The notes beneath the pieces are model-generated. The model ran no database searches. It saw nothing but the letters and a program-made list of their open reading frames with translations, and was not told the origin of the DNA. A stretch of 64,000 nt of DNA, taken from NCBI GenBank assembly GCA_038321615.1, contig JBBQFC010000009.1:1-64000 (forward strand), in the 5' to 3' direction. Of this stretch, positions 8,364 through 16,911 are shown one piece after another. A program made the position numbers and the translations under genes. The DNA is from JBBQFC01 sp038321615. Its GTDB lineage: Bacteria > Bacteroidota > Bacteroidia > Flavobacteriales_D > Cryomorphaceae. Within the stretch, counting starts at the first letter, position 1. Every line of letters begins with the position of its first letter.

Positions 8364-9579
8364 GGAGTAGCCTCAGTCCGGCCATTATTTTCTTAGTCGA
8401 TCCGGCTTTGCCCACCACATAATTCCTGGCACGCACCCCTAATTCTTCGCGCTTCGCATGGTTCTTTCCAATCTCGTGAAACAATTTGAATAGCTCGTTT
8501 TCGTTGGCAATTGAAAATCCTGCTCCAAGTGCAACCAGATCTTTAGCTTCTTGAAATTTCTGATAATTTGGCCCAAAAACTATGGGCACCCCGAAAGCTG
8601 CGGCCTCCAGCGTGTTGTGAATCCCTACGCCAAACCCACCACCGATGTATGCTATATCGGCTAATTGGTAGAGACTGCTGAGCAATCCCATGCGATCTAT
8701 TACAAGCGTCTTAATATTCGTTTCGGTTGCAAAACGGCTCATCCTGATGGCATTGGGCCATTGGCTTTCCAATTCATCCAGGTGATTTTCATGCAATTCG
8801 TGCGGCGCAATGATGATCAACAAATCTTTATCCGACCTATTCGAATAGTGTTTTAACAGGGCTTCGTCCTTTGGCCAGGTGCTTCCTGCGACTAAAACAA
8901 ATCGACCTTCGCATAGATTGGTAAGGCCTTCCGGCAATGGTGGTGCGTTTTGAGCAATCTCAAGGACCCGGTCAAAGCGCGTGTCGCCCGCTACTTCTGC
9001 CCTTTTTATTCCTACGGACTCGAGAAGCGCTGCGCTTGTCTGGTTTTGGCAATATATTCGCGCCATCGATCGCAGACTCTTCGCAAACCAACGGCCCCCA
9101 GGTTTAAAATAGACTTGTTCCTTCCGGAAAATAGCCGATATCATTACTACATCTACTTTTCGGGTGGCCGATTCACGAAGGAGATTATGCCACACTTCGT
9201 ACTTCACCAAAATCAAGATTTTTGGCTCCACCAAGTCGAGTATTTTTCGCGCGTTGCGTGGAGTGTCAAGAGGGAGGTAGGCCACCTGATTTACTGCGTT
9301 ATAATTCTTTCGCAATTCGTACCCCGATGGGCTAAAAAAAGTGAGGGTGATAGGAATAGCAGGGAATTCCCTGCGAAGTGCTTCAATTACCGGCCGACCT
9401 TGTTCAAATTCACCCGCAGAAGCGCAATGCATCCAAATCCCATTTTTATGCGCCGGGTCGAATGTTTCTTCCCAATCTTTTCGGCCTTTCACCCAGCTTT
9501 GAGCCTTCTTGTTAAAAAGGGCAAAAACCCGAATCGCTAAACCGTACAGCCGGATACCTGCGGTGTAGGCAAGCTGCAT
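8353..9579 (-). CDS. waaA: 3-deoxy-D-manno-octulosonic acid (Kdo) transferase
   Basis: A 408-residue GT30-family glycosyltransferase that attaches Kdo from CMP-Kdo to lipid A at the inner membrane. Visible features are the N-terminal membrane-associated segment, WMHCASAGEFEQGRPVIEAL near residue 50 with the conserved catalytic glutamate, 'GDTRFDRV' near residue 200, and the sugar-nucleotide site GGGFGVGIHNTLEAAAFGVP in the C-terminal domain. Its ATG overlaps by one base the stop codon of the preceding outer-membrane protein gene (TAATG), so the two are probably translated together. Confidence 0.95.
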   Translation of the reverse strand: MQLAYTAGIRLYGLAIRVFALFNKKAQSWVKGRKDWEETFDPAHKNGIWMHCASAGEFEQGRPVIEALRREFPAIPITLTFFSPSGYELRKNYNAVNQVAYLPLDTPRNARKILDLVEPKILILVKYEVWHNLLRESATRKVDVVMISAIFRKEQVYFKPGGRWFAKSLRSMARIYCQNQTSAALLESVGIKRAEVAGDTRFDRVLEIAQNAPPLPEGLTNLCEGRFVLVAGSTWPKDEALLKHYSNRSDKDLLIIIAPHELHENHLDELESQWPNAIRMSRFATETNIKTLVIDRMGLLSSLYQLADIAYIGGGFGVGIHNTLEAAAFGVPIVFGPNYQKFQEAKDLVALGAGFSIANENELFKLFHEIGKNHAKREELGVRARNYVVGKAGSTKKIMAGLRLLLTD

Positions 9580-10337
9580 TAATCCAAATAGAATTTATCG
9601 GCCACCTGGCGGTACACGGGAAATACCCAGCCTAATTTGATTCCGAAAAGCAGGTCCAAATAATCGCCATCGGTAATTGCCATTTGGTCGATATTGTAGG
9701 ATCTGTAATCGCCGGTAAATCCTTGATAGAAATCAAAACCGGCGTAGAAATTAATCTTTTTACTGTTGTCAAAGTGCTGGTAACCTATAAATTGATTCAA
9801 AGCCAAACCTGCACGTTTTCGGTCGTAACCCTTGCGATAATCACCCTCGAGTGGGGCATATTCATCTTGGCGAATTTCGATCCATGTGCGGTGTTCGAAA
9901 TAATCGAGTCCTAATTTTATAACCAATCCAGAATTGGGATTAGGGCCGATAATCGGAAAGATTTTTCCGATGTAAAGGCCTCCGGCATAACCCCTTTGGG
10001 AAACTAAAATCGAGATTGCTTCCCCTTCAATTCCGACAATCTCATTCCGATCATTTCGCAGTTCGCGGAAAAGTGATCCTTCGTCCTTCACGTTGCTCCC
10101 AAATTGAAATCCGAAATCCATTCCAAACAAAATATTCTTCGGGGTTTTATAGGCATAGCTAAATCCGATTTCAACCGGATTTCCGTAGAGCTCTGCAAAG
10201 TCGCCAGCTGCCGAATAATAGCCCACTTGAAATTGAAAGAGTGACATGCCCACGCCTTTATCGGCGACCGAGTTTTGCGCTAAGCTTACGGTCGATAAAG
10301 CAAGGAAACTGATGCTGGCTAAAATCTTGTTTTTCAT
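9579..10337 (-). CDS. Outer-membrane beta-barrel-like protein of unknown function
   Basis: A 252-residue protein with a signal peptide (MKNKILASISFLALSTVSLA, cleavage near QNS). The mature sequence alternates polar and aromatic residues (GMSLFQFQVGYYSAAGDFAE, FSYAYKTPKNILFGMDFGFQ, and a final barrel-like strand), as expected for a small outer-membrane barrel of about eight to ten strands. No named family is recognised. The position directly upstream of waaA, with overlapping stop and start codons, suggests co-expression with an LPS core gene. Confidence 0.75.
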   Translation of the reverse strand: MKNKILASISFLALSTVSLAQNSVADKGVGMSLFQFQVGYYSAAGDFAELYGNPVEIGFSYAYKTPKNILFGMDFGFQFGSNVKDEGSLFRELRNDRNEIVGIEGEAISILVSQRGYAGGLYIGKIFPIIGPNPNSGLVIKLGLDYFEHRTWIEIRQDEYAPLEGDYRKGYDRKRAGLALNQFIGYQHFDNSKKINFYAGFDFYQGFTGDYRSYNIDQMAITDGDYLDLLFGIKLGWVFPVYRQVADKFYLD

Positions 10338-10424
10338 AGGTTATTTAGGACATTTCGGTAAGAGCCAAGGGCACGTCAATATGTAGAAAAGCGTATATTC
10401 GCCCTCGCAAAATTAAGCCATTTC

Positions 10425-11561
10425 ATGAAGAAAATTCAAATGGTCGACCTCAAGTCGCAATACGACCAAATGCAAGAAGAGATCGATCAGGCAGTACTCT
10501 CTGTAATTCGCTCCACTGCATTTATCAACGGGCCCGAAGTAAAATCATTTCAAGCTGAGCTGGAAGCCTACCTCGATGTAAAGCATGTAATACCATGTGC
10601 AAATGGTACCGATGCCCTTCAAATAGCTATGATGGCGCTTAAGCTTCAACCGGGCGATGAGGTAATTACTGCCAATTTCACCTATGTGGCTACCGCCGAA
10701 GTGATCAATTTACTGCAGCTCACCCCTGTATTGGTCGATGTAGATCCGCATACTTTTAACATTGATCCGGAGGCAATAAGAGCCGCGATTACTTCTAAAA
10801 CCAAGGCCATTGTGCCGGTTCACCTTTTCGGCCAATGCGCCCCAATGCATGAGATTCTTCAAATTGCAAAAGAGCACAACCTTTACGTTATCGAAGATAC
10901 AGCTCAAGCAATCGGGGCCGTGTATACTTTTCCTGACGGAAGCACGGCGAAAGCAGGTACGATGGGTCACGTTGGCGCTACTTCCTTCTTCCCAAGTAAA
11001 AACCTGGGTTGTTATGGCGATGGTGGAGCCATCTTTACCAACGATGATGATTTGGCGCAGATGCTACGAGTGGTTGCTAATCACGGTCAGACGCGGCAAT
11101 ATTATCACGATGAAGTGGGTGTAAATTCGCGACTGGACTCCATTCAAGCTGCCATACTGCGCATAAAATTGCGGCGACTCGATGGTTATGCTGCGGCTCG
11201 CAACAAGGCTGCGGCATACTATGACAAGGCCTTTAGTAATACATCGAAACTTACTACACCAGTGCATTTTGGCAATTCTACGCACGTGTTTCATCAATAC
11301 ACCTTGATATTGCACGGTGTAGATCGCGATGCGATGCGAAAATTTCTTGACGACCAAGGCGTGCCCGCTATGATCTATTATCCGGTGCCTCTCCATCTAC
11401 AGAAAGCTTACCGCGACACGCGTTATACCGAAGGCTCCTTTCCGGTAACGGAAAAGCTCTGCGAAACGGTGATTTCGCTACCTATGCAAACCGAATTAGA
11501 GCATGACCAACTCCAGCATATTACGGAGTCGGTGCTCGCTTACCTAAACGATAATCTATGA
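10425..11561 (+). CDS. wbpE: DegT/DnrJ/EryC1-family sugar aminotransferase (WbpE-like)
   Basis: A 378-residue PLP-dependent aminotransferase. The cofactor lysine is K192 in FFPSKNLGCYGDGGA; D158 in the EDTAQ motif contacts the pyridine nitrogen; GTDAL at 61-65 binds phosphate. Known homologues WbpE/WlbC transfer an amino group from glutamate to the C3 of UDP-2-acetamido-3-keto-glucuronate. Genes for the matching oxidase (wbpB-like), acetyltransferase (wbpD-like) and 6-dehydrogenase (wbpA-like) lie in the same run, which makes this role the best inference. It opens the six-gene operon; TATATTCG at 10394 is a weak -7 box. Its stop overlaps the next start by four bases. Confidence 0.9.
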   Translation: MKKIQMVDLKSQYDQMQEEIDQAVLSVIRSTAFINGPEVKSFQAELEAYLDVKHVIPCANGTDALQIAMMALKLQPGDEVITANFTYVATAEVINLLQLTPVLVDVDPHTFNIDPEAIRAAITSKTKAIVPVHLFGQCAPMHEILQIAKEHNLYVIEDTAQAIGAVYTFPDGSTAKAGTMGHVGATSFFPSKNLGCYGDGGAIFTNDDDLAQMLRVVANHGQTRQYYHDEVGVNSRLDSIQAAILRIKLRRLDGYAAARNKAAAYYDKAFSNTSKLTTPVHFGNSTHVFHQYTLILHGVDRDAMRKFLDDQGVPAMIYYPVPLHLQKAYRDTRYTEGSFPVTEKLCETVISLPMQTELEHDQLQHITESVLAYLNDNL

Positions 11562-12877
11562 AAATTGCAGTGATCGGTACGGGCTATGTTGGCCTCGTAA
11601 CCGGAACTTGTTTTGCCGAAACAGGCAATGAAGTAATTTGTGTCGACATTGATGCTGGCAAGGTAGAACGCATGAAAAATGGGGAAGTACCCATTTATGA
11701 GCCTTACCTGGAGACCATATTTCACCGAAATATCAAGCAGGGTCGGCTCAGCTTTACCACCAATCTTAGCGACGGTATCCAAGATGCCCAAATCATTTTT
11801 CTCGCCCTTCCTACACCTCCCGGCGAAGATGGCTCTGCCGATCTTTCATACGTTTTGGGCGTAGCCGAGCAACTGGGTAAAATGATCACATCTTACAAGA
11901 TCATTGTCGACAAAAGCACAGTGCCCGTTGGTACTTCCGACTTGGTGTACGAGCGCATAGCCAAATTTGCCAAGGTGGAATTCGATGTTGTTTCCAATCC
12001 GGAATTTCTCCGGGAAGGCTTTGCAGTCGAAGATTTTATGAAGCCCGATCGTGTGGTGATTGGGACCAGCTCAACCCGCGCAGCCAAGGTGATGGAAGAT
12101 TTATACAAACCTTTCGTACGCCAGGGTAACCCCTTGATAGTGATGGACGAGCGATCAGCAGAGCTCACGAAATATGCCGCAAACGCTTTCCTCGCAACCA
12201 AGATCACCTTCATGAACGAGATTGCAAACTTTTGCGAACTCGTTGGTGCCGATGTGGATAAAGTGCGCGCCGGAATTGGTAGCGACAGCCGTATAGGTAA
12301 GCGCTTTCTTTTTCCAGGTATTGGCTACGGCGGGAGTTGTTTTCCAAAAGATGTCCAGGCTTTAGCCAAAAGCGGCGATCAATACGGCTACCATTTTGAG
12401 ATTCTCGATGCCGTACTTGGGGTAAACGATCGCCAGAAGCTTTCGCTTATCGAAAAATTAAAAACGTATTACAAGGGCGATTTGAAGGGTAAGGTCTTTG
12501 CCATGTGGGGATTGGCATTTAAGCCCGATACCGATGACATTCGCGAAGCACCCGCTCTTTACATGATCGATGCGCTGCTCGAAGCGGGTGCTACTGTGCG
12601 CGCCTTCGACCCCGAAGCTATGGCCAATGTGCAAAAGCTTTATGGGGAGAAAATTTACCTCTGCGAAAATATGTACGAAGCGCTCCAAGGCAGCGATGCT
12701 TTATTGATCGCCACGGAGTGGTCGGTGTTCCGCAATCCCGATTTCGATAAAGTAACGGCGGCTCTTCCTTCAAAGAAAATATTTGACGGTCGAAACCTCT
12801 ACGATGGAGAGCGCATGAAAGAACTCGGATTTTATTACGAAAGTATTGGCCGGAAAATAATAGATCAGCAATCATGA
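11558..12877 (+). CDS. ugd: UDP-glucose 6-dehydrogenase
   Basis: A 439-residue nucleotide-sugar dehydrogenase that oxidises UDP-glucose to UDP-glucuronate with two NAD+. The dinucleotide-binding motif GTGYVGLVTG begins at residue 7, and the catalytic cysteine is C261 in GIGYGGSCFPKD. STVPVGTS and SNPEFLREG are typical of the Ugd branch, which sets it apart from the WbpA-type dehydrogenase five genes on. It overlaps both neighbours by four bases (ATGA). Because UDP-glucuronate decarboxylase follows, the pair supplies UDP-glucuronate and UDP-xylose. Confidence 0.95.
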   Translation: MKIAVIGTGYVGLVTGTCFAETGNEVICVDIDAGKVERMKNGEVPIYEPYLETIFHRNIKQGRLSFTTNLSDGIQDAQIIFLALPTPPGEDGSADLSYVLGVAEQLGKMITSYKIIVDKSTVPVGTSDLVYERIAKFAKVEFDVVSNPEFLREGFAVEDFMKPDRVVIGTSSTRAAKVMEDLYKPFVRQGNPLIVMDERSAELTKYAANAFLATKITFMNEIANFCELVGADVDKVRAGIGSDSRIGKRFLFPGIGYGGSCFPKDVQALAKSGDQYGYHFEILDAVLGVNDRQKLSLIEKLKTYYKGDLKGKVFAMWGLAFKPDTDDIREAPALYMIDALLEAGATVRAFDPEAMANVQKLYGEKIYLCENMYEALQGSDALLIATEWSVFRNPDFDKVTAALPSKKIFDGRNLYDGERMKELGFYYESIGRKIIDQQS

Positions 12878-13863
12878 AAAAGCGCGTGTTAATTACCGGT
12901 GCAGCCGGGTTTTTAGGGTCTCACCTCTGCGATCGCTTCTTAGCTGAAGGCTATGAAGTAGTTGGGATGGATAATTTGATCACTGGAGATCTCAAGAATA
13001 TCGAGCATCTTTTTCCTTCTGCCGATTTCACGTTTTACCATCACGATGTAAGCAATTTCGTCCATGTAGCTGGCCCGCTCGATTATATCCTGCATTTCGC
13101 ATCGCCCGCGAGCCCTATCGATTATCTAAAAATTCCAATCCAGACTCTAAAAGTGAGTTCGCTGGGCACGCATAACTTGCTCGGGTTGGCGAAAGCCAAG
13201 AACGCTCGGATTTTGGTGGCTAGTACAAGCGAAATATACGGTGACCCAGAAATACACCCGCAACCCGAATCTTATTGGGGCAATGTAAATCCGATCGGCC
13301 CACGCGGCGTTTACGATGAAGCCAAACGATTTCAAGAAGCTATTACCATGGCTTACCACCGTTTTCACGGATTGGAAACGCGTATGGTGCGAATATTCAA
13401 CACGTATGGCCCGCGCATGCGTCTGAACGATGGACGCGTACTCCCGGCATTTATTGGTCAAGCCCTTCGGGGCGAAAATTTTACAGTATTCGGCGATGGC
13501 TCGCAAACGCGCTCCTTTTGCTATGTCGACGATCTGGTGGAAGGTATTTACCGCCTTTTGCTTTCCGATGTGAGCGAACCAATAAACATTGGAAACCCCG
13601 ATGAAATAACCATTCTTGAATTTGCGGAAGAGATCATTAAGCTCACAGGTGCGAAAACCAAAATCATTTACGAAGACCTCCCGCACGACGATCCGAAAAA
13701 GCGGCGACCCGATATTACGCAGGCCCGGCAATTACTCGGTTGGGAACCAAAAGTACACCGCAGTGAAGGTCTTAAGCATACTTTGGCTTATTTTGAGTCG
13801 CTCGATGAGCAGGATCTGTACAAAAAGGAGCACAAGGCTTTCGAAAAGTATATACGCCGCTAA
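12874..13863 (+). CDS. uxs: UDP-glucuronate decarboxylase (UDP-xylose synthase)
   Basis: A 329-residue short-chain dehydrogenase of the extended type that converts UDP-glucuronate to UDP-xylose. GAAGFLGSHL (residues 9-18) binds NAD+, and the catalytic YxxxK is Y147-K151 (YDEAK). The stretch STSEIYGDPEIHPQPESYWG and 'GPRGVYDEAKR' are the diagnostic UXS signatures, as is 'RIFNTYGPRM'. It overlaps ugd by four bases, and its stop overlaps the next ATG by one base (TAATG), consistent with translational coupling. Confidence 0.94.
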   Translation: MKKRVLITGAAGFLGSHLCDRFLAEGYEVVGMDNLITGDLKNIEHLFPSADFTFYHHDVSNFVHVAGPLDYILHFASPASPIDYLKIPIQTLKVSSLGTHNLLGLAKAKNARILVASTSEIYGDPEIHPQPESYWGNVNPIGPRGVYDEAKRFQEAITMAYHRFHGLETRMVRIFNTYGPRMRLNDGRVLPAFIGQALRGENFTVFGDGSQTRSFCYVDDLVEGIYRLLLSDVSEPINIGNPDEITILEFAEEIIKLTGAKTKIIYEDLPHDDPKKRRPDITQARQLLGWEPKVHRSEGLKHTLAYFESLDEQDLYKKEHKAFEKYIRR

Positions 13864-14432
13864 TGGATTATTTCGCCCACGAATCGGCTATTATTGACGA
13901 AGGTGCAGAAATTGGCGCCGGAACAAAAATCTGGCATTTCTGCCATATTATGCCCGGTGCTGTGCTCGGTAAAGCCTGCAATTTGGGTCAGAACGTAATG
14001 GTAGCTGGAGATGTGGTGCTTGGTGATAATGTAAAGGTTCAAAACAATGTGAGCATTTACAGCGGAGTGACCTGTGAAGACGATGCTTTTTTAGGGCCTT
14101 CTATGGTTTTTACGAATGTTACAAACCCGAGAAGCGCCGTAAACCGCCGCGGCCAATACGCCCGCACTATGGTGAGGCGAGGGGCATCTATAGGCGCAAA
14201 TGCGACCATAGTTTGTGGCAATGAAATAGGTGAATACGCTTTTATTGGTGCCGGTGCAGTGGTAACACGTGCCGTGCCAGCTTATGCGCTGGTAGTCGGC
14301 AATCCGGCAAGGCAATCGGGCTGGATGAGCCAATACGGGCATCGATTGAATTTTGATGAAAAAGGAATGGCTCAATGTCCCGAAAGTGGCGACTGGTATA
14401 GCCTGAAGGACAATAAGGTGAGAAAAGTATGA
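13863..14432 (+). CDS. wbpD: WbpD-like sugar N-acetyltransferase
   Basis: A 189-residue left-handed beta-helix acyltransferase. Hexapeptide repeats ([LIV]-G-x4) run from about residue 8 to 145, for example EIGAGTKIWHFCHIMPGAVL, and 'NNVSIYSGVTCEDDAFLGPSMVFTN' holds the conserved active-site asparagine and histidine region of the WbpD/WlbB family. These enzymes acetylate the 3-amino group of UDP-GlcNAc3NA to give UDP-2,3-diacetamido-2,3-dideoxy-glucuronate, using acetyl-CoA. Position between uxs and the wbpB-like gene supports that role. It overlaps both neighbours. Confidence 0.92.
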   Translation: MDYFAHESAIIDEGAEIGAGTKIWHFCHIMPGAVLGKACNLGQNVMVAGDVVLGDNVKVQNNVSIYSGVTCEDDAFLGPSMVFTNVTNPRSAVNRRGQYARTMVRRGASIGANATIVCGNEIGEYAFIGAGAVVTRAVPAYALVVGNPARQSGWMSQYGHRLNFDEKGMAQCPESGDWYSLKDNKVRKV

Positions 14433-15460
14433 GTGAAGGACCCTTAAAATTTGCGGTAGTGGGCTGCGGCCACATCGGAAAGCGTCATGCAGAGATGATC
14501 GAGCGCAACGAAGAGTCTGTTTTGGTGGGCTTAGTAGATACCAAACCCCGCGCAGAGCTCGGCCTGGCCGCTTTCGACGCACCGCTTTACAGCGACATGG
14601 ATAGCTTGATCGCTAAGCATCCCGACATTGATGTGGTATGTGTTTGCACGCCAAATGGTCTGCACGCCGCGCAATCTATTCTCGCACTCGAGCATAAAAT
14701 GCACGTGGTCTGCGAAAAGCCCATGGGCCTGTCGAAGCAGAGCTGCGAGCAAGTGATTTACAAAGCGTTGCAAATGAGCAGGCACGTTTTCTGCGTGATG
14801 CAAAATCGCTACTCTCCACCTTCGGTTTGGCTAAAGGAAATAATGGATCAAAAGCGATTGGGTGAAATATTTTTAGTTGAAGTGAACTGTTATTGGAACC
14901 GCGATGAGCGCTATTATAAGCAGGAAGGGTGGAAAGGCAAAGCCGACCTGGATGGTGGCACCCTGTTTACTCAGTTCTCACATTTCATCGATATAATGTA
15001 TTGGCTCTTCGGCGATATTGAAAATATTCAAGGGCGATTTTCGGATTTCAATCACAAAGGACTTACTGATTTCGAAGATAGCGGCCTCGTCACTTTCGAC
15101 TTCGTGCAAGGCGGGATTGGCTCTCTAAATTATTCTACTTCTGTGTGGGACGCCAATCTCGAAAGCAGTATGACCGTTATTGGCAGCAAAGGCAGTGTGA
15201 AAGTGGGCGGACAGTATATGAATGAAGTAGAATATTGCCATGTGGCAGATTATACGATGCCCCAATTGGCGGAAGCCAGCCCTGCCAACGATTACGGCTC
15301 TTATAAAGGCAGCGCAGCAAACCACCATTTTATTATCCAAAATGTGGTAGATACCTTGAGAAACCGAAATGTAGCTACCACCAACGCGCTCGAAGGGCTG
15401 AAAGTAGTCGATATAATCGAGCGTATTTACAAAGTGAGAAATTTGAACAAGAACCTATGA
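14429..15460 (+). CDS. wbpB: Gfo/Idh/MocA-family dehydrogenase (WbpB-like)
   Basis: A 343-residue NAD(P)-dependent oxidoreductase. GCGHIGKRHA near residue 11 binds the nucleotide and CEKPMG near residue 95 holds the conserved EKP lysine. The middle segment 'GGTLFTQFSHFIDIMYWLFGDI' with its histidine matches the WbpB/WlbA group, which oxidises C3 of UDP-GlcNAcA using 2-oxoglutarate to regenerate NAD+. The adjacent aminotransferase, acetyltransferase and 6-dehydrogenase make this role likely. Four-base ATGA overlaps join it to both neighbours. Confidence 0.92.
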   Translation: MSEGPLKFAVVGCGHIGKRHAEMIERNEESVLVGLVDTKPRAELGLAAFDAPLYSDMDSLIAKHPDIDVVCVCTPNGLHAAQSILALEHKMHVVCEKPMGLSKQSCEQVIYKALQMSRHVFCVMQNRYSPPSVWLKEIMDQKRLGEIFLVEVNCYWNRDERYYKQEGWKGKADLDGGTLFTQFSHFIDIMYWLFGDIENIQGRFSDFNHKGLTDFEDSGLVTFDFVQGGIGSLNYSTSVWDANLESSMTVIGSKGSVKVGGQYMNEVEYCHVADYTMPQLAEASPANDYGSYKGSAANHHFIIQNVVDTLRNRNVATTNALEGLKVVDIIERIYKVRNLNKNL

Positions 15461-16749
15461 TTTATAATGATTTAGTAGCCCGCAAAAAAAAACTTGCGGT
15501 CGTTGGCCTTGGATATGTTGGCTTGCCAATTGCTTTGGAGTTTGCCCGAAAAATTAAGGTAATAGGGTTTGACATAAACCAAGCCCGCATCGACCAGATG
15601 AGAGGCGGGATTGACCCCAGCAAAGAGTTAAAGGCGAGTGATTTTGAAGGGTGTGATATTTCGTTTACGGCCAGGCCCGAAGAATTGGCAGAAGCCAATT
15701 TTTACATTATTGCGGTACCCACTCCTATTGACATCGGCAATAAGCCCGATCTCAGACCTATCCTGAGCGCTTCGACTACCGTGGGTAAAGTGCTTAAAAA
15801 AGGCGATTATGTGGTATTCGAAAGTACCGTATATCCCGGTTGTACCGAAGAAGATTGTGTCCCGGTTCTTGAAGCCGAGTCGGGTTTGAAATTTCACGAA
15901 GACTTCAAGGTGGGCTATAGCCCCGAGCGGATAAATCCGGGCGACAAAGACCATACGCTCCGAAGTATCGTTAAAGTGAGCTCAGGCTGTGACCCGATTT
16001 CAGCCGAAGAAATTGCTAAGGTATATGAGTTGGTGGTCGATGCCGGCGTGCACCGAGCCAGCTCCATACGTGTTGCAGAAGCCGCGAAAATTATTGAGAA
16101 CACTCAGCGAGATGTAAATATTGCCTTGATCAATGAGTTTTCCATCATTTTTAATAAAATGGGGATCAACACCTACGAAGTACTCGAAGCGGCAGGCACC
16201 AAGTGGAATTTCCTTCCGTTCCGGCCAGGCTTGGTTGGAGGTCACTGCATAGGTGTAGACCCGTACTACCTAACCCACAAGGCCGAAAAGTTGGGCTACC
16301 ACGCGCAGATTATTAATTCAGGCCGATTTGTAAATGACTCAATGGGCGGCTACGTAGGGAAGCAAACGGTGAAAAAAATTATCGCCCAAGGCAAGAGTAT
16401 TCAACAAGCCCGCGTATTGGTAATGGGCGCTACCTTCAAGGAAAACGTCAGCGATGTGCGCAATTCGAAAGTGGTTGATACTATCCGCGAGTTACAGTCA
16501 TTTCAAGTGAAGGTAGATGTGGTGGATCCACATGCTTCGTCCGAAGAAATCGAGCACGAATACGGCTATACCCTTATCGAAAAACCCCAGCCGAAGTACG
16601 ACGCAGTCATCATAGCAGTGAATCATGCCGAGTATATGAACTTGCCCCAATCTTATTTCACAGAACTCCTTAATGAAGTGGCCTTAGTGGTCGATTTGAA
16701 AGGCGTGTACCGCGGGAAGATCAAAGATTTTGCTTATTGGAGTTTGTAA
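15457..16749 (+). CDS. wbpA: UDP-N-acetylglucosamine 6-dehydrogenase (WbpA-like)
   Basis: A 430-residue nucleotide-sugar dehydrogenase of the UDP-GlcNAc/UDP-ManNAc group. GLGYVGLPIALEFA begins at residue 17, and the catalytic cysteine is C264 in LVGGHCIGVDPYYL, the signature of the WbpA/WecC/VipA group rather than of Ugd. 'YSPERINPGDKDH' is also diagnostic. It should catalyse the first step, UDP-GlcNAc to UDP-GlcNAc-uronate, for the three enzymes encoded upstream. Last gene of the six-gene operon. Alternative substrate: UDP-ManNAc or UDP-GalNAc, which cannot be excluded from sequence alone. Confidence 0.92.
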   Translation: MIYNDLVARKKKLAVVGLGYVGLPIALEFARKIKVIGFDINQARIDQMRGGIDPSKELKASDFEGCDISFTARPEELAEANFYIIAVPTPIDIGNKPDLRPILSASTTVGKVLKKGDYVVFESTVYPGCTEEDCVPVLEAESGLKFHEDFKVGYSPERINPGDKDHTLRSIVKVSSGCDPISAEEIAKVYELVVDAGVHRASSIRVAEAAKIIENTQRDVNIALINEFSIIFNKMGINTYEVLEAAGTKWNFLPFRPGLVGGHCIGVDPYYLTHKAEKLGYHAQIINSGRFVNDSMGGYVGKQTVKKIIAQGKSIQQARVLVMGATFKENVSDVRNSKVVDTIRELQSFQVKVDVVDPHASSEEIEHEYGYTLIEKPQPKYDAVIIAVNHAEYMNLPQSYFTELLNEVALVVDLKGVYRGKIKDFAYWSL

Positions 16750-16816
16750 GGATTATTTAAGTCCTACCGAGAGTTTTTTAACGATCTAAAACCACTTTAG
16801 TCATCGGGTTCGATAA

Positions 16817-16876
16817 ATCGTTTATGGGGTAAGTGTAAAGGGTATTTGATACGATCAATCCAAATGCATAAACGAT
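16817..16876. repeat. Short inverted repeat in the convergent intergenic region
   Basis: ATCGTTTATG at 16817-16826 is repeated in reverse complement at 16867-16876 with a 40-base spacer. It lies between the ends of wbpA and the convergent Gfo/Idh gene. There is no T-tract next to the arms, so it is not a standard terminator. It may be a weak transcript-end structure or chance. Confidence 0.35.
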
Positions 16877-16911
16877 CTCAAATTATGAATACGCTAATCC
16901 ACCCCATAGTA

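Noticed and set aside
16817..16876. Inverted repeat as a terminator for wbpA
   Set aside because: The arms are 40 bases apart and lack a T-tract; listed only as a weak repeat.
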